DNA of 7,510 bases, from the NCBI GenBank assembly GCA_964555565.1, contig CAZKTF010000178.1:1-7510 (forward strand), in the 5' to 3' direction. This stretch comes from CAZKTF01 sp964555565 (GTDB lineage: Bacteria > Planctomycetota > JAJSAM01 > JAKLKS01). The notes beneath the pieces are model-generated. The model was not told the origin of the DNA and did not search any database. It was given only the letters and a program-made list of their open reading frames with translations. Of this stretch, positions 1-5,320 are shown piece by piece. A program made the translations under genes and the position numbers. Positions within the stretch are counted from its first letter, which is position 1, and the number at the start of each line of letters is the position of its first letter.

Positions 1-647
1 CGGTAGCGCACCTGGAGGCGGTCCTCGTAGGGCTGGAGGTGGACGTCCGAGGCGCGCATCTTCAGCGCCTGGAACAGGAGCATGTTGACGAGCTTGATGA
101 TGGGGGCCTTGTTGGCCACGTCGAGGATGTCCTCGGCCCCCTCCACCGCGGCCGTGAGGCCGAGGATCTGCGCCTCGTCCAGGGTGTCCAGCGCCTCGTC
201 CACCATGTCGGCCTTGCGCTTGTAGGCCTTGTTGATGAGGTTGGCGATCTCGGTCCGCGGCGCGAAGACCGGGTCCACCTCCGCGCCCATCATCGAGGCG
301 AGGTCGTCCAGCGGGTAGGTGTCGAGCGGGTTCGAGGTGGCGACCCGGATGTTGCCGTTCTCGCGGTGGATCACCACGAGCCCGTAGGTCCTCGCGAACT
401 GGACCGGCACCCGGTTCACGAACTCGATCGGGACGCTGGCCGCCGAGAGGGTCTCGAGGACCTGGATCCCGAGGACCCTCCCGAAGACCTTCAGGGTGTC
501 CGCCTCGGTGAGGAACCCCTTCTGGAAGATGACGCGGTCCAGCGACTGGCCGGTCTCGGCCTCCGCCGCCAGGACCTCGCGGATGCGATCCTCGTCGAGG
601 AGGCGGTCCTCCCGGAGGATGCGGATGACGTCGTCCCTGACCGGCAA
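1..647 (-). CDS. gspE: GspE/PilB-family type II secretion ATPase, N-terminal part (runs off left edge)
   Basis: This is the N-terminal 215 residues of the cytoplasmic assembly ATPase that powers pseudopilus assembly in type II secretion. Residues about 11-66 and 67-145 form the GspE/MshE-type N-terminal region. The start of the ATPase domain follows, with the family-typical stretch KAPIIKLVNMLLFQALKMRA and then SDVHLQPYEDRLQVRY (residues 180-215). The Walker motifs lie beyond the window. I chose the TTG start at 647 because GGGAGG (655-660) sits 7 nt upstream and no better start is visible. The gene begins 16 bp after the gspD stop, so the two are almost certainly co-transcribed. The N-terminal domain resembles MshEN, which binds c-di-GMP in MshE. 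However, the usual RLG and Gln positions read SLD (35-37) and Val58, so binding is doubtful. PilB is the alternative; the adjacent secretin with GspD architecture favours GspE. Confidence 0.9.
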   Translation of the reverse strand, partial: MPVRDDVIRILREDRLLDEDRIREVLAAEAETGQSLDRVIFQKGFLTEADTLKVFGRVLGIQVLETLSAASVPIEFVNRVPVQFARTYGLVVIHRENGNIRVATSNPLDTYPLDDLASMMGAEVDPVFAPRTEIANLINKAYKRKADMVDEALDTLDEAQILGLTAAVEGAEDILDVANKAPIIKLVNMLLFQALKMRASDVHLQPYEDRLQVRY

Positions 648-654
648 GGCGGAG

Positions 655-660
655 CCTCCC
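655..660 (-). promoter_or_regulatory. Shine-Dalgarno of gspE
   Basis: GGGAGG on the minus strand lies 7 nt before the TTG codon at 647, inside the 16-bp gspD-gspE gap. It decides the gspE start. Confidence 0.7.
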
Positions 661-663
661 CCC

Positions 664-3051
664 CTACTTCGGGCCCGGGGGGACCTGCTCCTCGGGCTTC
701 TCGCCGGGCGTCCCCGCGGGCTTCCCCGCCTCGCCGGGCCCGCCCGGGGCCGGCGTCCGCGCGCGCTCCTCCGCCTCGCGCCGGCGCTGCATCTCCTCCC
801 AGGCGCGCTTCGCGTCGTCCACGCGCTCGCTGTCCGGGGGGGCCTCCTTGTAGCGCCACGCGTCCAGGGCCCCGGACTCCCCGATCCGCCGGACCGCGTC
901 GGTGGCCGTCCGCGGGCCGTCGGGCCCGACGAACCTCGTCCCGAGGATCTGGACCTCCTCGCCGAAGAGCTTGTCCTGGAGGACCTTCTTCTCCCAGCTG
1001 ATGGCGTGGTAGTCGCTGAAGGTCGTGAGGTCCTTCATGATCCGCGGCGTCACGAAGAGGAACAGGTTCGTCTTCGTGAGCGAGCTCGTCGTGTTCCGGA
1101 ACAGGAACCCGAGGATCGGGATGTCCATCAGGATCGGGACCCCCGACTTCGTCTCCGTCTCCTGCGAGGAGACGATCCCGCCGAGGACCACCGTGCTGTT
1201 GTTGGGGACCATGAGGTTCGTGCGGACCTCGCGCTTGGTGGTGGGGGGCTTCGACCCCGGGGGCGCCGCGCGGAAGGAGGACACGATCTGGTGGATCTCC
1301 AGCCTCAGGAAGTCGTCCGCCGAGATGCTGGGGCTGATCTCGAGGGTCGTGGTGGCCGTGGCGGACTCGAAGGACTGGGTCGGCGTCTGGTTCGGCCCGA
1401 CGAAGGTCGTGACCAGGTAGGGGACGCTGTCCTCGGTCGTGATCGTGGCCTGCACGTTGTCGCTCGTGACCACCGAGGGCATCGTGAGGATCTTCGCCGG
1501 TCCCGCGGTCTGGAGGGCCTTGAACACCAGGGGGATCCGGCCGTTGTTGAAGATCCCCGCCGTGAGGCCCTGCGCGATGTTGGGGCTCGTCGCGACCGGG
1601 ACGTCCACCCCGTTCACGTTCTGGGTGACGATCTTGTTGATCCCGAAGGAGGTGAGGGAGAAGAAGGACTGCTCGTCGAGGAAGGAATCGACGATCCCGT
1701 CCCCGTTGGTGTCCACGGCGACGTCCCGGGCGACGGAGAAGCCCTCCACCCCGAAGCTGACCGTGTCGCTGAGCGTCAGCTCCACGAGCGCCGTCTCGAT
1801 GAGGACCTGCTTGCGCGGCCGGTCGATCTTGGCGATGAGGTCCTCGAGGTCCGCGTACTGGTCGTCGGTGGCGTGGATGATCAGGCTGTTGCTCTTGTCG
1901 TCGGGGATGATGACCGGCTCGTTCTCGCCGCCGGAGCCGAAGGGCCCCCCCGGCGGCTGCGGCTGCCCGGGCTGCGGCCGGTTCGTGGTCCGGCCCCGCG
2001 AGGTCGAGGACGGCCGCGTGGTGGCCGCCCCGGTCCCCCGGATGAGGCTGTCGAGGAGGCCCGCCACGTCCTCGGCCTCCTGGTACTGGAGCGGGCGGAA
2101 GCGGAGGCGGCTCTTCCCCCGGAAGGGGGTGTCGAGCTGCTTGATGAGGCTCTTGATCTTCGCGAGGTCCTCGGCGACGGCGTAGAGCACGAGGCTGTTG
2201 GTGCGGTTGTCCGCGATGATCTGGGCCGTGGGCTTCGCGCCCGGGGCCCCCGGCCCGGGCACGGGGCGCGGAGCCCCGGGGACGCCGCCGGCGCCGAGAA
2301 GGTCGCGGAGGATCCCCTCCAGGTCCGAGGCGAGGGCGTACAGGACCTCCACCCGGTCGAGGCGGAGCTCGTTCTCGGTCACCGTGACGTCCACCGCCTC
2401 GAGGAGCTTCTTGGTGGCGTAGACCACGGGCGCGAAGTCGGCCACGACGAGGGCCCGCTGCCCGGGCACCTCGTTCACCTTGCCGATGGTCTGCGTGGGG
2501 CTCATGAGCGCGGAGAGGGCCTGCCGGACGCGGCCCACGTCGTTGGGGTCCGTGACGTTCCGCATGCGGAGCGTGGTGACGACGTACACGCCGTCGCGGT
2601 CCTTCCAGCGCTCCAGCTCGTTCTCCGGCACGAAGGTGGGGCGGCTCTTGATGAGCTGGTTGCTCACCTGGACCACCATCCACTGCTCGTAGCCCTCGGG
2701 GCCCACCGGGACGAGGATGAAGTCGGAGAAGGAGAGGACCGCCTGGAGCCAGTCGAACAGCTTGCTCTTCGGCACGTCGTACTTCCCGACGAACTGGACC
2801 TGGGCCTTCTCGATGAGCGCCTTGGTCTTGTTGTCGTAGAGGACGCTGCGCCGGGTCTGCTGGTTCACCGCCTCGAGAAGGTCCAGGATCGTGTAGCCGG
2901 CCTTGGGCGAGGGGATCGAGATGATCGGGTCGTCGGGGACCGCGGGGGGCGGCGGCACCGGGGGCTGGACCGGCGGGCGGTCCTGGGCGAGAGCGCCCGC
3001 GGCCGCGGCGAGGAGCGCGGCCGCGGCGGCGAGCGACGGGAGGATCCTCAT
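664..3051 (-). CDS. gspD: Type II secretion outer-membrane secretin GspD
   Basis: This 795-residue protein forms the multimeric outer-membrane gate of the type II secretion system. A signal peptide spans residues 1-22 (ALA|QD cleavage) and is followed by a Pro-rich linker (25-40). An N0-like domain lies at about 42-130, then N1 (about 154-225), N2 (232-308) and N3 (314-410), with N2 and N3 each carrying NxxTNSL/DKSNSL strands. The secretin domain spans about 415-675. Its family signature covers VVLGGIV (621-627), VPILMDIPILGFLF (638-651) and TNLFLFVTPRIMKD (661-674). The tail has a charged helix (about 738-765) and a Pro/Gly/Glu-rich end. N2 and N3 both contain long Pro/Gly-rich loops (254-275 and 339-378). 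A DTNGDGIVD motif at 447-455 resembles a calcium-binding loop. The ATG at 3051 is supported by the signal peptide and by GGAGA at 3057-3061. There is no lipobox, and no gspC precedes the gene in this window. A type IV pilus PilQ is less likely because the domain order and the gspE partner fit GspD. Confidence 0.95.
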   Translation of the reverse strand: MRILPSLAAAAALLAAAAGALAQDRPPVQPPVPPPPAVPDDPIISIPSPKAGYTILDLLEAVNQQTRRSVLYDNKTKALIEKAQVQFVGKYDVPKSKLFDWLQAVLSFSDFILVPVGPEGYEQWMVVQVSNQLIKSRPTFVPENELERWKDRDGVYVVTTLRMRNVTDPNDVGRVRQALSALMSPTQTIGKVNEVPGQRALVVADFAPVVYATKKLLEAVDVTVTENELRLDRVEVLYALASDLEGILRDLLGAGGVPGAPRPVPGPGAPGAKPTAQIIADNRTNSLVLYAVAEDLAKIKSLIKQLDTPFRGKSRLRFRPLQYQEAEDVAGLLDSLIRGTGAATTRPSSTSRGRTTNRPQPGQPQPPGGPFGSGGENEPVIIPDDKSNSLIIHATDDQYADLEDLIAKIDRPRKQVLIETALVELTLSDTVSFGVEGFSVARDVAVDTNGDGIVDSFLDEQSFFSLTSFGINKIVTQNVNGVDVPVATSPNIAQGLTAGIFNNGRIPLVFKALQTAGPAKILTMPSVVTSDNVQATITTEDSVPYLVTTFVGPNQTPTQSFESATATTTLEISPSISADDFLRLEIHQIVSSFRAAPPGSKPPTTKREVRTNLMVPNNSTVVLGGIVSSQETETKSGVPILMDIPILGFLFRNTTSSLTKTNLFLFVTPRIMKDLTTFSDYHAISWEKKVLQDKLFGEEVQILGTRFVGPDGPRTATDAVRRIGESGALDAWRYKEAPPDSERVDDAKRAWEEMQRRREAEERARTPAPGGPGEAGKPAGTPGEKPEEQVPPGPK

Positions 3052-3213
3052 GGGCGTCTCCGGTGCTTGCTTCGGTCCCTCGGCACCCCGGGGCCCACTG
3101 TAGCCCCGGTCCTCGGGCGGGACACCGATTCCCGGTCCTGTTGGACGGGGAGAGGGGCGGGGATCTTCCGGGAGAGGTACGACCCCCTCCCGTTCCGCGT
3201 CCTCGGGTTCTCC

Positions 3214-3242
3214 TTGCGGGCCCCACCCTCCGCGGCTAGTCT
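3214..3242 (+). promoter_or_regulatory. Candidate rpsU promoter (-35 TTGCGG, 17-nt spacer, -10 TAGTCT)
   Basis: TTGCGG (3214-3219) and TAGTCT (3237-3242) are separated by exactly 17 nt. They keep the most conserved bases of each sigma-70 hexamer (TTG; TA...T). Transcription would start near 3249 and give a leader of about 48 nt before the rpsU start. Each hexamer matches only three of six bases, so this rests on spacing and location. Confidence 0.35.
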
Positions 3243-3283
3243 GCAGGTTTCCCCCGGGGCCGGGCGGTCCCGGGGCCTCGAAC

Positions 3284-3290
3284 AGGAGGT
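3284..3290 (+). promoter_or_regulatory. Perfect Shine-Dalgarno of rpsU
   Basis: AGGAGGT is fully complementary to the usual 16S anti-Shine-Dalgarno and lies 7 nt before the TTG at 3298. The first in-frame ATG (3313) is 22 nt away, too far, so the site fixes TTG as the start. Confidence 0.8.
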
Positions 3291-3297
3291 GCAGGGC

Positions 3298-3603
3298 TTG
3301 GCGATCCGCGTGATGGTGAAGAACAACGAGCCGCTGGAAAAGACCCTCCGGCGCCTCCGGAAGATCTGCAACAACGAGGGCGTGACCCGGGACCTGAAGC
3401 GGTCCTCCTACTACGAGAAGCCTTCCGAGCGCCGGCGCCGCAAGGAGCGCGAGCGCATCAAGAACCTGCGGAAGGCCGAGGGGAAGGCCACCAAGGCGAA
3501 GAAGTCGAAGAAGAAGGAGCGGGAGGCCGCCCGGGGCGGCGCTCCGGGCTCCGGCCCCGCGCCGATCCACGGCGGCGCCCCGCGCGCCCCCGCGATGGTC
3601 TAG
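3298..3603 (+). CDS. rpsU: 30S ribosomal protein bS21 with extended C-terminus
   Basis: bS21 sits on the small-subunit platform near the anti-Shine-Dalgarno and helps initiation on mRNA. The 101-residue product starts MAIRVMVKNNEPLEKTLRRL and carries the family core: NEPLEKTLRRLRKICNNEG (10-28), the RDLKR segment (31-35) and YYEKPSERRRRKERER (38-53). Typical bS21 proteins are about 58-75 residues. Here residues 59-79 add a Lys/Arg-rich stretch (KAKKSKKKERE) and 80-101 a Gly/Pro/Ala tail, which probably extends the RNA-contacting basic helix and then becomes disordered. The start is TTG, set by AGGAGGT 7 nt upstream; the gene has the strongest ribosome-binding site of those with their own leader here. 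It is a single-gene unit, divergent from gspD. Its stop TAG (3601-3603) directly abuts the convergent rpiB stop. No terminator hairpin follows. Confidence 0.93.
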   Translation: MAIRVMVKNNEPLEKTLRRLRKICNNEGVTRDLKRSSYYEKPSERRRRKERERIKNLRKAEGKATKAKKSKKKEREAARGGAPGSGPAPIHGGAPRAPAMV

Positions 3604-4047
3604 CTAGCCCGTCCCCTCCAGGCGCGCGATCTTCTCCACGCGCCGCTTGTGCCTCCCCCCGTCGAAGGGCGTTTCGAGGAAGATCCGCGCGCACTCGAGG
3701 ATCCGCTCCACGGGGGTGACCCGCGTCCCGAAGGAGGCGACGTTGGCGTCGTTGTGGCGCCGGGCCATCTCCGCGGTGAAGGGGTCGGTCACCACGGCCG
3801 CCCGGACCCCGCGCACCTTGTTGGCCGCGATGGCCTCCCCGTTCCCCGAGCCCCCGAGGACGAACCCCCGCGCGCAGTCGCCCGCGGCGACCGCGCGCGC
3901 CGCCGGGACGACGAAGTCGGGGTAGTCGCAGGACTCCTCCGAGGCGCAGCCGAAGTCCACCGCCTCGTGCCCCAGCGTCGGGAGGAGGCGCTTCAGGGCC
4001 TCCTTCGCGGCGAATCCGGCGTGGTCGGCGCCGAGCGCGATGCGCAT
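3604..4047 (-). CDS. rpiB: Ribose-5-phosphate isomerase B, Cys-less active-site type
   Basis: RpiB interconverts ribose 5-phosphate and ribulose 5-phosphate in the non-oxidative pentose phosphate pathway in the cytoplasm. The 147 residues match the family's usual length. Visible motifs are GADHAGFAAKE (6-16), DYPDF (41-45), the active-site loop GGSGNGE (65-71), AANK (74-77), RRHNDANV (96-103) with His98 and Asn99, GTRV (107-110) and the C-terminal GGRHKRR. Where E. coli RpiB has catalytic Cys (CGTG), this protein has Gly66; the loop reads GGSGNGE as in the Mycobacterium tuberculosis enzyme, which uses a Glu base, so Glu71 is the inferred base. The ATG at 4047 matches homologue N-termini (MRIALGADH). 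Only a weak AAGG precedes it, 2 nt away. An in-frame upstream ATG (4101) would add 18 residues encoded by repeat DNA and is rejected. The gene follows the tsaC-ywlE fusion by 113 bp on the same strand, a known neighbourhood. A galactose-6-phosphate isomerase role is less likely. Confidence 0.93.
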   Translation of the reverse strand: MRIALGADHAGFAAKEALKRLLPTLGHEAVDFGCASEESCDYPDFVVPAARAVAAGDCARGFVLGGSGNGEAIAANKVRGVRAAVVTDPFTAEMARRHNDANVASFGTRVTPVERILECARIFLETPFDGGRHKRRVEKIARLEGTG

Positions 4048-4060
4048 GGCCTTGATCGTA

Positions 4061-4084
4061 GCCACGCCAGACGAGGGGCGTGGC
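4061..4084 (-). repeat. Hairpin 16 nt to 40 nt upstream of rpiB, containing a third copy of the palindrome arm
   Basis: GCCACGCC (4061-4068) and GGCGTGGC (4077-4084) form an 8-bp stem with an 8-nt loop (AGACGAGG). Within this segment, ACGCCAGACGAGGG (4064-4077) is an exact 14-bp copy of the right arm of the palindrome at 4130-4143. It ends 16 nt from the rpiB start codon, so in the rpiB transcript it lies where ribosomes load. Confidence 0.7.
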
Positions 4085-4104
4085 GCTCTTCGTGGCGACA
4101 CAAG

Positions 4105-4154
4105 GGGTCAGACCCCCCTCGTCTGGCGTACGCCAGACGAGGGAGGTCAGACCC
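4105..4154. repeat. 28-bp perfect palindrome flanked by 10-bp direct repeats (REP/mobile-element-like)
   Basis: CCCTCGTCTGGCGT (4116-4129) is followed immediately by its exact reverse complement (4130-4143). On each side stands GGTCAGACCC (4106-4115 and 4145-4154), with a single A between the right arm and the right copy. Because GGTCAGACC is itself almost palindromic, pairing can extend to 25-bp arms (4105-4154) with two mismatches. The element lies between the tsaC-ywlE stop and rpiB. No T-run follows on either strand, so it is not a standard intrinsic terminator. A REP-like dispersed repeat, a transcript-processing or stability element, or the remnant of a small mobile element are all possible; the sequence alone does not choose. 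Confidence 0.85.
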
Positions 4155-4160
4155 TCGGAA

Positions 4161-5258
4161 TCACCACGCCTCTTCGAGTTGAAGCGCAGCGATCCGCTCG
4201 CGCACCGCCTTCTCCATCTGCGCGGCCGCGCGGGCGTAGGCGGCGGCGCTGCCCCCGAAGGGATCGGGGACGTCGCGCCCGGAGGAGTCGAGGAGGCGGA
4301 CCTTCTCCGCCGCCTCGGGGGCGAAGGCGAGGATGGAGGCGCGGTGGGCCGCCTCCGCGGTGAACACCTGCTCGGCCTCGTCCACGAGCGCCGGGGTGAG
4401 GGGGCGGCTCCGGTGCCGCGAGAGGTCGAGCCCGCGGGCACGGGCGGTCTCGCGCGCCTCGGGCGTGGCCGGGAGCCCGGCGAACCCCGCGGTCCCCGCC
4501 GAGAGGACCAACCAGCCCCGCCCGAGGAGGAAGGCGGCCGGCTCCTCCTCCCCGGGGCGTCCACCGAGGCGCCCGGCGAGCGCCCGCTCCGCCAGGGCGG
4601 CGGCCACGGGGGAGCGGCAGAGGTTGCCCGTGCAGACGAAGACGAGCCAGCGGGCCGCGTCCCGGAAAGCCTCCTCCCGCGGGACCGCGCCCTCCCGGAG
4701 GACCTCGACGGAGCGGCGGGAGACCCGCACGACCGTGGAGGACTTCCCGAGCCGGGCCGGCCCGCCGTCCAGCACCACCGCCGCCCGGCCCCCGGCGGCG
4801 CGGGCCGCCTCCTCCCCGGTCACCGCCGGCGGCTCCCCGGCGGCGTTCAGGCTGGTCGCGACCACGGGACACGCCGCCGCGCGCAGCACCGCCCGGGCGA
4901 CCTCGTCGTCGGGCACGCGCACGCCGGTCTCCCCTCCGCGGGGATCCGGGAGGACCAGCGTCAGCGGGCCGGGGAGGCGCCGTCGGGCGAGGCGGAGGGC
5001 GGGCCCCGCGAGCGGTCCGAACCGCCCCCGCAGGGCCTCGGCGTCGGGGAGGTGGAGCGAGAAGGGCTTATCGACCTCGCGGCCCTTGGCCTCGCGGAGC
5101 CGCTCCAGGGCGTGGAGGTCGTCGGCCCGGCAGGCGAGGCCGTAGACCGTCTCGGTGGGGAAGGCCGCCAGGAGGCCGTCCCGGAGGGCCGACGCCGCGG
5201 CGGCCACGGCGGCCGGGTCGGGGCGGCGGGGATCGACGCGGAGGACGCGGGTGTCCAC
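4161..5258 (-). CDS. Fused threonylcarbamoyl-AMP synthase (TsaC/Sua5) and YwlE-type low-molecular-weight phosphatase
   Basis: One 365-residue frame joins two enzymes. Residues about 10-200 are a YrdC/TsaC domain, which makes threonylcarbamoyl-AMP from Thr, bicarbonate and ATP for t6A37 of tRNA. Its motifs are FPTETVYGL (33-41), KGREVDKPFSL (58-68), PGPLTLVLP (96-104), ATSLNAAGEPP (134-144) and GKSSTVVRV (171-179). Residues 204-365 are a low-molecular-weight phosphatase: P-loop CTGNLCRSP (209-217, nucleophile Cys209, Arg215), SAGTAG (253-258), SRHRSRPLT (280-288) and the general-acid loop DVPDPFGGS (Asp332). DPFGG is typical of YwlE, the protein-arginine phosphatase. YwlE has Thr where this protein has Leu213; tyrosine phosphatases have a hydrophobic residue there, so the substrate is open. 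There is no stop or linker between domains. The GTG start at 5258 lacks a Shine-Dalgarno. The order with rpiB downstream mirrors Bacillus ywlC-ywlE-ywlF. TsaC length (about 205) matches the short form, without the Sua5 C-terminal domain. Confidence 0.92.
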   Translation of the reverse strand: MDTRVLRVDPRRPDPAAVAAAASALRDGLLAAFPTETVYGLACRADDLHALERLREAKGREVDKPFSLHLPDAEALRGRFGPLAGPALRLARRRLPGPLTLVLPDPRGGETGVRVPDDEVARAVLRAAACPVVATSLNAAGEPPAVTGEEAARAAGGRAAVVLDGGPARLGKSSTVVRVSRRSVEVLREGAVPREEAFRDAARWLVFVCTGNLCRSPVAAALAERALAGRLGGRPGEEEPAAFLLGRGWLVLSAGTAGFAGLPATPEARETARARGLDLSRHRSRPLTPALVDEAEQVFTAEAAHRASILAFAPEAAEKVRLLDSSGRDVPDPFGGSAAAYARAAAQMEKAVRERIAALQLEEAW

Positions 5259-5266
5259 GGGGACGG

Positions 5267-5272
5267 ATCGTA
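5267..5272 (-). promoter_or_regulatory. Candidate -10 element for the tsaC-ywlE fusion (possibly leaderless)
   Basis: On the minus strand TACGAT (four of six bases of TATAAT) lies 8 nt before the GTG at 5258. Transcription 6-8 nt downstream would begin at or next to the start codon, which fits the missing Shine-Dalgarno. No convincing -35 is seen. Confidence 0.3.
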
Positions 5273-5302
5273 GCGGATTCCCGGCCCGTGCCTCGCCCCC
5301 GG

Positions 5303-5308
5303 TAGGAT
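5303..5308 (+). promoter_or_regulatory. Candidate -10 element for the histidine kinase operon (near-leaderless)
   Basis: TAGGAT (four of six bases of TATAAT) ends 12 nt before the ATG at 5321, so the leader would be only about 5-7 nt. There is no Shine-Dalgarno before the ATG. The 62-bp gap also holds the divergent fusion-gene promoter candidate, so both units may share this short control region. Confidence 0.3.
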
Positions 5309-5320
5309 GTCCGGTCCGCC

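Larger units (their letters stand above)
3052..3297. promoter_or_regulatory. Divergent intergenic region between gspD and rpsU
   Basis: These 246 bp must carry the promoters of both flanking genes. On the minus strand, GGAGA (3057-3061) is the gspD ribosome-binding site. A possible -10 (TACAGT, 3097-3102) lies in the loop of a 7-bp hairpin (CCGGGGC 3088-3094 with GCCCCGG 3103-3109), but no good -35 accompanies it. A 9-bp direct repeat CCCGGTCCT occurs at 3105-3113 and 3131-3139 and could be an operator pair, or chance in such GC-rich DNA. On the plus strand, the rpsU promoter candidate and Shine-Dalgarno are listed separately. I see no reading frame here with coding character of its own. Confidence 0.5.

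Noticed and set aside
3052..3080. Sigma-54 (-24/-12) promoter near gspD/rpsU, prompted by the NtrC-type regulator in the window
   Set aside because: A GG-N10-GC spacing exists at 3053-3066, but the flanking bases do not match TGGCAC/TTGC, and it overlaps the gspD start codon.
3088..3109. Hairpin CCGGGGC/GCCCCGG as an operator or terminator upstream of gspD
   Set aside because: A 7-bp all-GC stem is expected by chance in this composition and has no T-run; kept only as a note in the intergenic entry.
491..3226. Long minus-strand open frame (about 911 codons) in another frame over gspD
   Set aside because: It is Arg/Pro/Gly-rich with no domain, and the real gspD frame on the same strand has a signal peptide and the full secretin signature.
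496..3603. Very long plus-strand open frame (about 1035 codons) opposite gspD
   Set aside because: Its product is low-complexity Arg/Gly/Asp/Leu-rich, as expected for the antisense of GC-rich coding DNA. Only its last 101 codons, rpsU, have family motifs and a ribosome-binding site.
4048..4101. Upstream ATG extension of RpiB (18 extra residues)
   Set aside because: The extension is encoded by repeat DNA, and homologues start at MRIALGADH; the internal ATG at 4047 fits the family length.
4105..4154. Intrinsic terminator after the tsaC-ywlE fusion
   Set aside because: The stem is strong but no T-run follows on either strand, and rpiB lies just downstream on the same strand.
4061..4154. CRISPR array
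   Set aside because: There are only three arm copies, one inverted, with unequal spacing and no cas genes.
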